A stretch of 64,000 nt of DNA from an uncultured Acidobacteriota bacterium (GCA_902826685.1 CADEFT010000029.1:38936-102935); one strand, 5' to 3'. Shown: positions 36,851-45,354, counted from the stretch's first letter. Made by a program: numbers and translations. The notes: generated by a model not told the origin, from the letters alone.

Positions 36851-38712
36851 GACCGTTTTCCTCCGCCGCCCATGCGCAGTGCCGCCGAAAGGATGAGGTA
36901 AGCGGCGATCGCCAGATTCAAGAAGAACCACAGCGAGATTCTCGATTGCGATTGTACCTGGAAGGGCGATGCCCCCGATTGGATGTCGAGCGCGAAATGC
37001 GTGGCGAGCCCCAGCGCCATGGCCGCCGCACCCGCGAGCGACGACCGCGTGAGTTGCGGCGTCAGCAGCCAGACCACCGGAAGCGCGACGCTGTGGCCGA
37101 AGATGTTGGCGGCGGCCCCGAACCGCGTCGTCTTCTCCATCAAAATCGGGAAGTAATATCCGGCGCCCAGAAACAGCAGCGCCACGAAAGCGTCTTCCTT
37201 CCCCACGAACAGCAGCAGCAACGCCGCCGCCACGGCCAAAGCCACCCAGGTCTCTCGCGAAGCCGCGGGCTTTTTGCCTGTGGCCTGTATTGCAGCCGCC
37301 GCGTCCAGTAGCCCCGCCCCATATTGGTTCGACGGGAGCGTCACCACCGCCGACCGGCGCAGGATGGTCCGTATCTCGTTGGGGTCCTTGATGCCCATGG
37401 AAACCAGAAGCGCGGCCACGCCCGCCACGTGCGGCGAAGCCATCGACGTGCCTTGGAGAGAAAAAAAGCCTTCCCGGAACTGGCCTCGCCCGAAAGGATT
37501 GCTTGTGTCCTGGTGGATCGTATTTTGCAAAACGCCCGCGTCCTGGCCCATACGCTGATTGCCGCCCGGGCCGGCGATGCCGATCTCATCCCCGTAGTTG
37601 GAATAGGGCGCCAACTGCTTGTCCGGCCCCACCGCGGAAACGGCCAGGCACTCGGGAAAGCGCGCCGGGAAACTGACGCCGTCGCGGCCGTCGTTGCCCG
37701 CCGCGCAGACGATGGTCACGCCTTTTTGAAAAGCATAGATCAAGGCCCGGTGCTCCACTGGCCCCGGCCGGTTCGAGCCAAGGCTCAGATTGATGACGTT
37801 GGCTCCGTTATCGGCGGCGTACCGGATGCCGCTGACGATGTCGGCTTGAGTCCCTTGCCCGTTGTCGTTCAGCACGCGCAGCGGCATGATGGTGGCCTTC
37901 GGTGCCACGCCCGCGCCCAGGATGCCGTTGTCGGTCGATTCCGCAATGGTGGCCGCCACGTGCGAGCCGTGCCCCTGCATGTCTTCCGGTATATCGTCGT
38001 CATTGACAAAATCGTGCCCCTTGGTGAATTGCGTCCGATCGAAATCCCGCAGCTTGCGTAACTGGGAAGGGTCCGGCAGGCCGACGCCCGTATCCACCAC
38101 GGCCACCACGGCTCCATCCCCCTTGGCATCCACCCACGCCTCCTCCAGCCGCAGCATCTGCAGATGCCACTGCCGGGGATACTCCGGATCGTTCGGCTTC
38201 CAGGTGCTGGCGAACGCATGGCTGATGGTGTTCTCGTCCGCCGCCTCCACCAGGTCGCTGGCACGTAGACCCGCCACGATGACGGCCGCCTGACCCGGCG
38301 GTACCTTGGCGATCATCAGCTTCGAGTTTCGCGAGTGAATGCTGTTGTACCGGAGTGTGATGCCGAAGCGCGCGTTGAGCGCCGCGATCGCCGCATCCGA
38401 AATATCGTCCTTCAAGTCCACCACGATCTCATCCGGCACGACTTCCACCGGGCCCGCCACGGGCGCGTCGCTCATGGTCTTCACGTCTTTACTCAGATGC
38501 AGCAGATAGCCGCCGATCGTCAGAAGCAGCAGCGCCACGTAGTGCAGGCCGGTGGGCGATGATTTCCGCGGCACCGGCGGCTCGGGGTCCTCTCGGCTGG
38601 CCAAAACTTCCGGCTTGCTCTCCGGCTCCGGCCCGGAAGCCGGACGATCCACGCGCGGGGGCTGCGGCTGCTTGGCGGGGCCGGTCGGTCTTGGTTGCGG
38701 ATCGAGTTCCAT
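36847..38712 (-). CDS. Membrane-anchored subtilisin-like protease with multi-TM C-terminal domain
   Basis: The start is taken at the ATG at 38712, which has gagg upstream; a TTG at 38724 overlaps the previous stop. About 621 residues. A Pro-rich cytoplasmic tail (1-52) is followed by one span (about 57-72), an I9-like propeptide (about 86-166) and an S8 domain with Asp207 (VVDTGVG), His248 (GHGSHVAA) and Ser423 (GTSMASPHVAG). About 120 C-terminal residues hold several spans and a FGHSVALPVVW...THFALDI pattern like YdjM-type membrane proteins. It should process proteins outside the membrane. The position in the operon recalls the mycosin of type VII systems. Confidence 0.85.
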   Translation of the reverse strand: MELDPQPRPTGPAKQPQPPRVDRPASGPEPESKPEVLASREDPEPPVPRKSSPTGLHYVALLLLTIGGYLLHLSKDVKTMSDAPVAGPVEVVPDEIVVDLKDDISDAAIAALNARFGITLRYNSIHSRNSKLMIAKVPPGQAAVIVAGLRASDLVEAADENTISHAFASTWKPNDPEYPRQWHLQMLRLEEAWVDAKGDGAVVAVVDTGVGLPDPSQLRKLRDFDRTQFTKGHDFVNDDDIPEDMQGHGSHVAATIAESTDNGILGAGVAPKATIMPLRVLNDNGQGTQADIVSGIRYAADNGANVINLSLGSNRPGPVEHRALIYAFQKGVTIVCAAGNDGRDGVSFPARFPECLAVSAVGPDKQLAPYSNYGDEIGIAGPGGNQRMGQDAGVLQNTIHQDTSNPFGRGQFREGFFSLQGTSMASPHVAGVAALLVSMGIKDPNEIRTILRRSAVVTLPSNQYGAGLLDAAAAIQATGKKPAASRETWVALAVAAALLLLFVGKEDAFVALLFLGAGYYFPILMEKTTRFGAAANIFGHSVALPVVWLLTPQLTRSSLAGAAAMALGLATHFALDIQSGASPFQVQSQSRISLWFFLNLAIAAYLILSAALRMGGGGKRS

Positions 38713-38720
38713 ACGCTCCC

Positions 38721-39041
38721 TCAATCACCTTTCCGCAATTCCGGGTGCTTGTCCAGAATGTACACGTAGCGATCCTTGGAAGTCCCGGATTTGGGATCGA
38801 ACAGCGGCGTGCCACCGGCGTACGCCGTTCCGGGAGGATCGCCATAGCGGTTCAATTTGCGCTCCACGATCCAGCGGTCGATCTTCTCCCGCAGCGCCGC
38901 CGGCACCGGCGACGGCCTCTCTTCCCGTGCTTCCTGCGAGGATGGCTCCGGCGTTCGCATCATCCACACCGCATAAGCCGCCAGCACGAGCACGGCCACC
39001 GCCGAAACCGCCCAACGCACGCGAACGTCATTGAATCCCAT
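38721..39041 (-). CDS. Single-span membrane protein, unknown
   Basis: 106 residues. One N-terminal span (about 10-27, WAVSAVAVLVLAAYAVWMM) is followed by a soluble domain of about 75 residues rich in charged residues. No family recognised. It precedes the subtilase gene by 8 bases and follows a 35-residue microprotein gene by 10 bases, so it is part of the same transcript. Confidence 0.65.
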   Translation of the reverse strand: MGFNDVRVRWAVSAVAVLVLAAYAVWMMRTPEPSSQEAREERPSPVPAALREKIDRWIVERKLNRYGDPPGTAYAGGTPLFDPKSGTSKDRYVYILDKHPELRKGD

Positions 39042-39051
39042 GGCCGCTTCC

Positions 39052-39159
39052 TTACGGATACATCCACCAGTAAATCTGGCGGAATCTGTTGGTGAACGAG
39101 TTCCAGACGACGAAAACGACGAAGAAAATAAGGGCCCACTTCAGGAAGAAGCGCTTCAC
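39052..39159 (-). CDS. 35-residue membrane microprotein
   Basis: Starts at GTG 39159, whose bases overlap the TGA of the ATPase gene (GTGA, 4-base overlap), and ends at TAA 39052-39054. The product is VKRFFLKWALIFFVVFVVWN followed by a short Arg/Trp/Tyr-rich tail. It has one hydrophobic span with a basic N-terminus. Its placement in a gap that would otherwise be the longest within this part of the operon, together with the stop-start overlap, supports it being real. Confidence 0.6.
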   Translation of the reverse strand: MKRFFLKWALIFFVVFVVWNSFTNRFRQIYWWMYP

Positions 39160-41087
39160 AACGGATGCACCTTCCAGCGCAGCTTTTTATGTTGCACTTC
39201 CCCGCGGCTTGCCAAATGAATAATGCTTTCCGCGTAGTCGATGCCGTCCACGCGCGAAGGCACCGCCAGCTTCAAAAATTCCTCCGCCCGGACCTTGTCG
39301 TCATACTGGGAATTGGCGCCCGTCGAGGCCGAGCCGCCCATCTGCCACTTGCCCTGCGCCGCGCCCATCGACGGGTTCATCATGCGGACCAGTTCTTTGC
39401 CGAACAACTCCGAGCCATATTTGTTGGTCTGATCGTCGGTGTTGCGCAGGAAGATCTTCGTGGCGCAATTGCCCAGCAGATTCTTGACCACCGAATCCTT
39501 ATCTTGCGTCTTCTTGAGCAGCCCCGGGAGATTTTGGGTGGCGATGATGTTGGCGTGGCGGCTCTGGCGCGACCGCTCGAAGAAATCGGCGTCGCCCTTG
39601 CCTTCCATCGTGGTAAAGAACTGTTGAAATTCATCGCACAGGAAAAACGTGCAGCGCTCCTTGTCGGGCCGGCGCAGTACTTCGCGGAAATACTCCAGCT
39701 TGACGAAAGTACAGATCACTCGCGACATCGCTTCCTTGTCGGCCACCGGCATGTAGACGTAGAGAATCTTGCCGCTGTCGATCATCTCGGAAATGCGCAC
39801 GGTCGAGGCGCCGGAAAAGACGCGGTCGTAGGGCCGCATCAGGAACGGATCCACCATGTTGGTGATGAACGCCTGCACGCTGGTGCGCGTGTTGTCGGGT
39901 AGCTCGAACCATTCGTTGGCGAAATAGTTGAGCGCCTGGTCGCCGCTTTCATCGTCGTCGTCGAGCTGGTCGAACCGCTCCGATATGGCTTTCAGGCTGG
40001 TGGCCAGATCGTTCATTTGGGCAAAGCTTGGCGGATCGCCCGGCCGGTTGGTCAGGCGCAGAAGAACGATCGAATAGCGGATGAACTTTTTGGCCGAGTC
40101 GATCCAGAACACATCGTTGTCGCCGCTTTTCTGGCCGGTGGCTTGCAGCACGGCGGCAAAGCGCGCCGAAAGCTCCAGTTCATCGTCGCCGGAATCGAAT
40201 GGGTTCCACTGAATCGTATCCGCCGCACTCGAAGGATCGAGCACCAGCAAATCCTGTTCCCGGCCATAGCTGCGGCACAGCCCGCGTATCTTGCGCAGGA
40301 AATCGCCCTTGGGATCGAGCACCAACCCGCCCGCCGGCTTGGATGTGGAGGAGGCCAGCAGCCCGTCGAGCAGCGCGTTCAACAGGCAAACCGTCTTGCC
40401 CGTCCCGGTCATGCCGAACACCACGCAGTTTTTGAAAAAATCTTCCCAGTGCCAGTCGAACCCGCCGGCCTGGAAGCGGTGATCGCCCACCGGCTGCACG
40501 GGCGGCGCGGTGTCGCTTTCGGTGCGCTCGGCTTCGACAAGATCCTTGAGATCTTTCGGTTTGAAATTCGAAATGTCGACGCTCTCTTCGAGCGCCCGGT
40601 GCCGCTGAAACGCTTCCGAAAACAGCGCGCTGCCCGCTACCGGCAGCAGCACCAGCGCCAGCAGGGATAGCCACCAGCCAATTCCATAGACCGGCGCAAT
40701 CGCCTGCAGGTCCGTCAACGCCGGCCAGCGGGAAAGCACCGACAAAGCGCAGCAGGCCGCAAAGGCGCCCGCCACCGAGGCGATCATGCTCATCAGCCGG
40801 TCGAGCGAACGCAGGTACAGTTTCCAGCTTTGCTCCATCGCCGGGCCACTGTCTTCATACCGCCATTCAAACCAGCGGCGCATGTATTCGCTGCGCGGCT
40901 TGGTGATCGAATACAGCAGCAGGAAGATCGCGCCAAAGTAGGCGAGCGTCAGCAGGAACCGCAGGTCCCTGTCGTTGGGATCCTTTTCGATAACGTGAAT
41001 CAGAACGATAACGACACCGGCGGCCACCGGCAGTTGCATGAAACTGCCGCGCAGCTTGCGCACCGATGCCGCCGACTGCCTCGCCAT
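39156..41087 (-). CDS. TraD/TraG/VirD4-like membrane ATPase (orphan coupling-type motor)
   Basis: The start is placed at the ATG at 41087 (MARQSAASVRKLRG); upstream in-frame sequence overlaps the preceding gene. 643 residues. Four predicted spans lie at about 18-35, 43-61, 101-119 and 136-155, followed by a RecA-like motor with Walker A GMTGTGKT (225-232), LVLDPKGDF, Walker B FFLCDEFQQF (481-490) and the ATQNLPGLL segment typical of the TraG/VirD4 C-terminal block. Related motors pump DNA or protein substrates. No relaxase or mating-pore genes are present, so a protein-export role in this locus is more likely. That is inference. Confidence 0.85.
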   Translation of the reverse strand: MARQSAASVRKLRGSFMQLPVAAGVVIVLIHVIEKDPNDRDLRFLLTLAYFGAIFLLLYSITKPRSEYMRRWFEWRYEDSGPAMEQSWKLYLRSLDRLMSMIASVAGAFAACCALSVLSRWPALTDLQAIAPVYGIGWWLSLLALVLLPVAGSALFSEAFQRHRALEESVDISNFKPKDLKDLVEAERTESDTAPPVQPVGDHRFQAGGFDWHWEDFFKNCVVFGMTGTGKTVCLLNALLDGLLASSTSKPAGGLVLDPKGDFLRKIRGLCRSYGREQDLLVLDPSSAADTIQWNPFDSGDDELELSARFAAVLQATGQKSGDNDVFWIDSAKKFIRYSIVLLRLTNRPGDPPSFAQMNDLATSLKAISERFDQLDDDDESGDQALNYFANEWFELPDNTRTSVQAFITNMVDPFLMRPYDRVFSGASTVRISEMIDSGKILYVYMPVADKEAMSRVICTFVKLEYFREVLRRPDKERCTFFLCDEFQQFFTTMEGKGDADFFERSRQSRHANIIATQNLPGLLKKTQDKDSVVKNLLGNCATKIFLRNTDDQTNKYGSELFGKELVRMMNPSMGAAQGKWQMGGSASTGANSQYDDKVRAEEFLKLAVPSRVDGIDYAESIIHLASRGEVQHKKLRWKVHPL

Positions 41088-41097
41088 TCGGGGCGCC

Positions 41098-42090
41098 TCA
41101 ACCGGCCGAATTGACGACTTCGAAATCGCCTTCGGCGTCCACTTCCATCCGCACGCGTTTGGAGCCCCGCTCGCGCGCGGCCACGAAGAACGGCGCCAGC
41201 ATGTTGTCGATTTCGCCTTCAAGCGCCCGCACGCCGAACTTGCTGAGCTTGTTGCCGCGCGTCAGCGCCGTCATGACGATCTGCGGATCGATGTAGTCGA
41301 GTTCCAGTCCATAAGATTTGGCCAGGTTCGCCATCTTCAGAAGGATGATCTCGCACATCACTTCTTCATTCAGAGACTTGAAGATGTAGATCTTGTCGAT
41401 GCGCCCGGCAATCTCCGGACGGAACTTGCCCGACGCCACCAGGTGCGATTTCGCGGCGTTGGCCAGTTCCTGCTCATCGGAGATCTCGGTCTGCAACTGA
41501 ACGATGGCTTTCTCCTCGGCGTTGGTGGTCAGAACGATGATCGACTGTGTGAAATCCGCCACGTCGCCCGAGCTCTGTTCGGTCAGCCGCCCATCGCCCA
41601 TCATCTGCAGAAACAGATCGAAGACGCCGGAATACGCCTTCTCGATCTCATCGAACAGGATCAGCCGCTTCGGATTGTTCAGCATGGGCCGCGTGAGCTT
41701 GCCGCCGCTGCTGGCGCCCTGATATCCGGTGGGCACGCCCACCAGGTGGTTTTTCGATTCCGGCCCCGTGAACTCGCTGCAATCGAACCGCAGCATCGCC
41801 TTCTCGTCTTTATACAGATACTCGGCCATGGCTTTGGCCAGCTCGGTCTTTCCCGTTCCCGTGGGTCCGAGAAACAGCAGGTTCGCGATGGGCCGCTTGC
41901 GCTTCTCCTTGGCCCACTGCATGCGCAGCAGATGGCTCACGTCGTTGACCACGTGATCCTGGCCCTTCACACGTTCCTTCAGCGCCTCCGCCATTTGCTT
42001 GGAGTCGATTGTGCGCGACTGGCCCGCTTTCTGCTCCTGCAGCAGGCGCCGCAGTTCGTCCATATTCGTCAGCCGGTCCAGTTTCGACAT
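41098..42090 (-). CDS. ClpB/ClpX-type AAA+ ATPase
   Basis: 330 residues. Residues 33-60 contain the helix typical just before ClpB D2 modules (LKERVKGQDHVVNDVSHLL). Walker A is GPTGTGKT (75-82), Walker B is LILFDEIEKA with Asp147-Glu148, sensor-1 Asn is in VLTTN (186-190), and the C-terminal small domain has sensor-2 GVRAL. It is a single AAA module without Clp N-domain or zinc finger. It is likely a hexameric unfoldase or assembly motor. It lies 10 bases upstream of the TraD-like gene and downstream of a degenerate AAA gene. Confidence 0.88.
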   Translation of the reverse strand: MSKLDRLTNMDELRRLLQEQKAGQSRTIDSKQMAEALKERVKGQDHVVNDVSHLLRMQWAKEKRKRPIANLLFLGPTGTGKTELAKAMAEYLYKDEKAMLRFDCSEFTGPESKNHLVGVPTGYQGASSGGKLTRPMLNNPKRLILFDEIEKAYSGVFDLFLQMMGDGRLTEQSSGDVADFTQSIIVLTTNAEEKAIVQLQTEISDEQELANAAKSHLVASGKFRPEIAGRIDKIYIFKSLNEEVMCEIILLKMANLAKSYGLELDYIDPQIVMTALTRGNKLSKFGVRALEGEIDNMLAPFFVAARERGSKRVRMEVDAEGDFEVVNSAG

Positions 42091-42108
42091 AAGCCTCCTC
42101 GAAAAAAT

Positions 42109-43362
42109 CTATTTCACGTCTACGGCCGTCCGCTGGCGCTCGATCGCCTCGTGAATCGAACGGCTCATGACGCGCGCGATGCGGGCCGGCGCGGCGGCGA
42201 AATGGCCTGCGCTCGATATTTCCTGCACTTCCCGCGCCAGCACGGGCGGACTCACGCTTTCGAGCGTCAATTGATATTTGCGGCACTCGTTGTCCATCAA
42301 CAGCGCCACCGCCTCGGCTTGCGCGCCCGGCTCCGGCAGATGAAACGGAATCACTCCGTGCAAACTTTGGGCGAGCATGCGGTCAAGCGACGTATCGTCG
42401 GAGGTGCGGTCGGCGGCCATCGTGAATCCCTCGCGCTCGCTGCTGATGGTGGGCTCGTCGAGCGTGCCAGGGTCTTTATGAATGAGCAGGAAAAAGCAGC
42501 ACTGTTTGAAGCTCACGCGGGCGCCCGATGCCTCGGTCAGCGGCTGCCCGGCCGAAAGCGCCAGCAGGTCCGTTTGCACGCGCGCCGGGGCGCGGTCGAT
42601 GTTTTCGAGCACGAACGTCTGATAGGGATTGCTTTTGGCGGCGGCCATCAGGCCTTCGAGCGTCGCGTCCGGCTGGCCGAGATCGACCACGCCCACCGAA
42701 TCGCCCCGGTAGAGACGCTTGCCGATTTCCACCGCGAACGTGCGCTTGCCCAGCCCCTGCTGGCCAATGAGCAGAATCAGTCCGAGCGGAGGAAGCGCCA
42801 CCGACGGCGAGCTTTTCTCGCGCAGCCGCAGGTTGCGCTTCAGTTGCAGCATCGTCAGATCCACGGCCCGCTTCATCCCGAACAGCCGCTGATTCACCTG
42901 GTGCGCGGCGATGGTGAAATCGCCGTCGTGGATCAGCATCAGCGGTGTCGTCTGTTGCTGTTGCTGTTGCTGTTGCGGTTGGGCGGCCGGCGATGGCGCC
43001 GGAGGGGGAGCGGGATTCGCGCCACCCGAATAGTTACGTGCCGAAACCGGAGCCCTGGGCCGCACAGGCGTGGCGGGCGCGGCAGGCGCCGACGCCGGAC
43101 TCGCGGCGGATATCGAAGCATCCGCCGGTGGCTGCTCCCCGGTCAACTGGCACACCAGATCGATGACCGGCTTCAGCAGAGCGTTGTGATACATGCTGCT
43201 CAGGCCCACGCGGTTGTAGCGCAGCATCCAAATGATCCACGCCACCACACCGGCCGCTACCGTCAATACGGAGCCGAACGGTTCCTTGCGGTGCAGCACC
43301 GTCATCAGCGAGTAAGCGCCGAAAAACAGCAGAACGTTTTGCACCAGCGGGTTTTGCATCAT
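42109..43362 (-). CDS. Two-span membrane protein with degenerate AAA domain and poly-Gln linker
   Basis: 417 residues. Two N-terminal spans lie at about 5-23 and 29-47. A Pro/Ala-rich linker contains eight consecutive Gln residues. The AAA-like domain (from about 185) has the P-loop variant GQQGLGKR and a Walker B-like strand FVLENIDRA lacking the Asp-Glu pair. The region before the P-loop (IHDGDFTIAAHQVNQRLFG) parallels the pre-AAA helix of the neighbouring ClpB-like ATPase. It is probably a non-hydrolysing membrane-tethered partner of the ATPase encoded next, but this is inferred. Confidence 0.72.
   Translation of the reverse strand: MMQNPLVQNVLLFFGAYSLMTVLHRKEPFGSVLTVAAGVVAWIIWMLRYNRVGLSSMYHNALLKPVIDLVCQLTGEQPPADASISAASPASAPAAPATPVRPRAPVSARNYSGGANPAPPPAPSPAAQPQQQQQQQQTTPLMLIHDGDFTIAAHQVNQRLFGMKRAVDLTMLQLKRNLRLREKSSPSVALPPLGLILLIGQQGLGKRTFAVEIGKRLYRGDSVGVVDLGQPDATLEGLMAAAKSNPYQTFVLENIDRAPARVQTDLLALSAGQPLTEASGARVSFKQCCFFLLIHKDPGTLDEPTISSEREGFTMAADRTSDDTSLDRMLAQSLHGVIPFHLPEPGAQAEAVALLMDNECRKYQLTLESVSPPVLAREVQEISSAGHFAAAPARIARVMSRSIHEAIERQRTAVDVK
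42952..42975. repeat. Hexanucleotide repeat (CTGTTG)4 encoding poly-Gln
   Basis: Four perfect tandem copies of a six-base unit lie inside the degenerate AAA gene, read as alternating CAA/CAG codons on the minus strand. Length changes would keep the frame. Confidence 0.9.
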
Positions 43363-43374
43363 CGCGGTTCCGCC

Positions 43375-43473
43375 CTACTTGAGGAAATTGATGTAAAGCC
43401 CCACCAGAAACAGTGCCACGCAAACCCGGAAGTGAAGAGAACCCGACCAGAGGTCGAGAAATTGCTGCCACAT
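43375..43473 (-). CDS. 32-residue membrane microprotein
   Basis: ATG at 43473, TAG at 43375-43377. Sequence begins MWQQFLDLWSGSLHF and continues with a hydrophobic span (VCVALFLVGLYINFL). It starts 3 bases after the stop of the upstream gene and ends 12 bases before the next start, so it exactly fills a gap in the operon. Similar in size and type to the 35-residue product at 39052-39159. Confidence 0.6.
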   Translation of the reverse strand: MWQQFLDLWSGSLHFRVCVALFLVGLYINFLK

Positions 43474-43476
43474 GAT

Positions 43477-44250
43477 CTAGTTCGACGCCATCGGAATCGC
43501 TTCTGACTGGCCCGGATCCAGAACGCCGCTATACCAAGTCCCTTCGCTGGTCACCACACCCACGGTGACGCCACCAACGCCGTCCCGGTCCGCCGTTAAC
43601 TGCACGTTGGGCACCTGGCCGCCCACCACCGGAATCGTCACCGTCGTACCAACCTTGGTGAGCATGAAACTGCCCACCTTGGCGCCATTGCTGGTGGAAA
43701 CGGTAACCCAGTCGCCGTCTTCGGCGCAGGTGTCGTAAGCTCTCACGCGATAAAACTTGACATCACCCTTGGCGATGGAGGAAACCAGGTCCGGGCTGGC
43801 GCCGGTAAGGTTCGGAATCGGCTGTCCCGCTTTGGCCGCGTCGATCGCCGCCTGCGTTTGCGCCAGGTCCAGATCGGCCATTGAGATGTTCACCCGCGCC
43901 CCGGCCACGCGGTTCCTGTGTTTGGCGAACTCCGGCGATTGCGTCTCCGCCGCCAGCATCGATTGCTGCTGCGTCTGTTGAGGAGCGGCTGGTGCGGAGG
44001 AACTTGGCGGTCCACCCATGAACAGATACCCCAGTCCCATAACCGCGACCAGCACCAACCCCGCCACCCATGCCGTGCCACCGGACTTGCGCGGCGGTTC
44101 CGGTTCGGGCCGCTCGATAGAGGGACCGCCGCGCGGCTCTTCCCGCTGATATGGAACCTCCTCGGGTTCGCCGCCATCGGGCCGGGAAACGCGCGAAGGT
44201 CCGGCCGGACGCGGCCGGCTTGGATCGAGATTCGGTCCCTGTGGTTCCAT
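43477..44250 (-). CDS. Single-span membrane protein with extracytoplasmic domain, unknown
   Basis: 257 residues. Residues 1-55 are a Pro/Arg/Glu-rich cytoplasmic tail. One span lies at about 58-79 (WVAGLVLVAVMGLGYLFMGG), then a Gln-rich stretch, a helical segment (about 90-135) and a C-terminal beta-rich domain of about 100 residues. The cytoplasmic tail is similar in composition to those of the subtilase and the MRGFE protein. No family recognised. It is 9 bases downstream of the CsgG-like gene. Confidence 0.68.
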   Translation of the reverse strand: MEPQGPNLDPSRPRPAGPSRVSRPDGGEPEEVPYQREEPRGGPSIERPEPEPPRKSGGTAWVAGLVLVAVMGLGYLFMGGPPSSSAPAAPQQTQQQSMLAAETQSPEFAKHRNRVAGARVNISMADLDLAQTQAAIDAAKAGQPIPNLTGASPDLVSSIAKGDVKFYRVRAYDTCAEDGDWVTVSTSNGAKVGSFMLTKVGTTVTIPVVGGQVPNVQLTADRDGVGGVTVGVVTSEGTWYSGVLDPGQSEAIPMASN

Positions 44251-44259
44251 GGCCGGTAT

Positions 44260-45354
44260 CTACTTGACTCCGGCTTTCTTCACGGCCGACGCCGCACTGG
44301 GCGGCTTCGCCACAACCTTGACGGCCACCAGGCGGTCGCTAACGGCGACGGTGCCGCTCGTCACGCGCGCCCGGCCGTATGCCGCCTTCATATCCTCGAC
44401 TTCCACCACGCCCACCTTCTCGCCGATTACCACCTGTTTCTGCGTGCGCGGATTGATCACCGAATCGGCCCGCTGCACCTCGAGCGTATCGCCCGCCTTG
44501 ACCTTCGCATCCGGTCCCGGCGTGAACGTAATCGACTGCTCGGCCACCTTCATCACCACACCCACTTCGTCGTCGAGCGGCATGTAAGGCACGGCGGGCG
44601 CAGCGGATTCCTTGGCGGCCGAGGCTTCCGGCCCGCGTCTCCCCGGAGCCGGCGGAGCCACAACGCGCGTCAAATCGATCTGCTGCAGGTTCGGAAACTG
44701 CATCACCAGTTCCTTGCCGATCTGCGTCGCGCACTCCCGCAGAGCGTCGCGAATGAATGGATCGGCGCCCTGCTTGGAGCCGGTCTCACCACCTGGCGCC
44801 GTCTGCTGGTTAGGACGCCCCTGCTGAGCGGGAGCCTGGCCCAGATACGCCGTACCCATTTCCCTCTCGATACGGCCGCGATAGGTGGGCGCGGCCAGCA
44901 CCCGTCCGGTAGCCGTGCTGATCATCTTGGCCGTCGCATCCACGGTGGCGGTGATGAACGTCTTCTGCCGCACCACGATGTTGCGGGTCCGTTGTTCGAT
45001 GAACAATGAGTCGAGCGTGCCCGTAATGATTGCGTCCACACCAAGCAGCTTGCCGTACTGCGCCGCCTGCGAGGCGTCGAACCGGTCGCTGTACTTGTAG
45101 TTCTGCTCTTTCAGAAGCCGCTCAATCTGGTCCCGCGAGATCACCTCGGCGTTTCCGTTAATCAGCTTCGGCAGCAGAAGGTCCGAAATGATCTTGCCGT
45201 ATTCCTGCCGGTGTCCCAGTTCCTTGACAATGTTGTTGGCAACGTTGGATTGGTCGAAATCATAGAGCGCAACACGAATCGGCCGCGTTGCCTGGGCGAG
45301 TAACGATGAGGCGAAGATTGCGGCGCCAATGGCAGCTGCTAAATACGAGCTCAC
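44260..45354 (-). CDS. CsgG-like secreted protein with FlgT_C-like domain
   Basis: Starts at GTG 45354 with a strong aaggaggt 8 bases upstream. 364 residues with a signal peptide (AAAIGAAIFASSLLAQ) and no lipobox. Residues about 25-160 match the CsgG N-terminal fold (RVALYDFDQSNVANN, VISRDQIERLLKEQNY, LGVDAIITGTLDSL). A linker follows, then a beta domain (from about 265) with VKAGDTLEVQR and IGEKVGVVEVEDMKAAYGRA, as in the C-terminal domain of FlgT. CsgG forms an outer-membrane channel in curli export; whether this protein does so is unknown. Confidence 0.78.
   Translation of the reverse strand: MSSYLAAAIGAAIFASSLLAQATRPIRVALYDFDQSNVANNIVKELGHRQEYGKIISDLLLPKLINGNAEVISRDQIERLLKEQNYKYSDRFDASQAAQYGKLLGVDAIITGTLDSLFIEQRTRNIVVRQKTFITATVDATAKMISTATGRVLAAPTYRGRIEREMGTAYLGQAPAQQGRPNQQTAPGGETGSKQGADPFIRDALRECATQIGKELVMQFPNLQQIDLTRVVAPPAPGRRGPEASAAKESAAPAVPYMPLDDEVGVVMKVAEQSITFTPGPDAKVKAGDTLEVQRADSVINPRTQKQVVIGEKVGVVEVEDMKAAYGRARVTSGTVAVSDRLVAVKVVAKPPSAASAVKKAGVK

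Noticed and set aside
41038..43506. 822-codon open frame on the plus strand opposite the AAA genes
   Set aside because: It lies antisense to two genes with clear Walker motifs and reads as His/Arg-rich low-similarity sequence, typical of GC-rich antisense frames.
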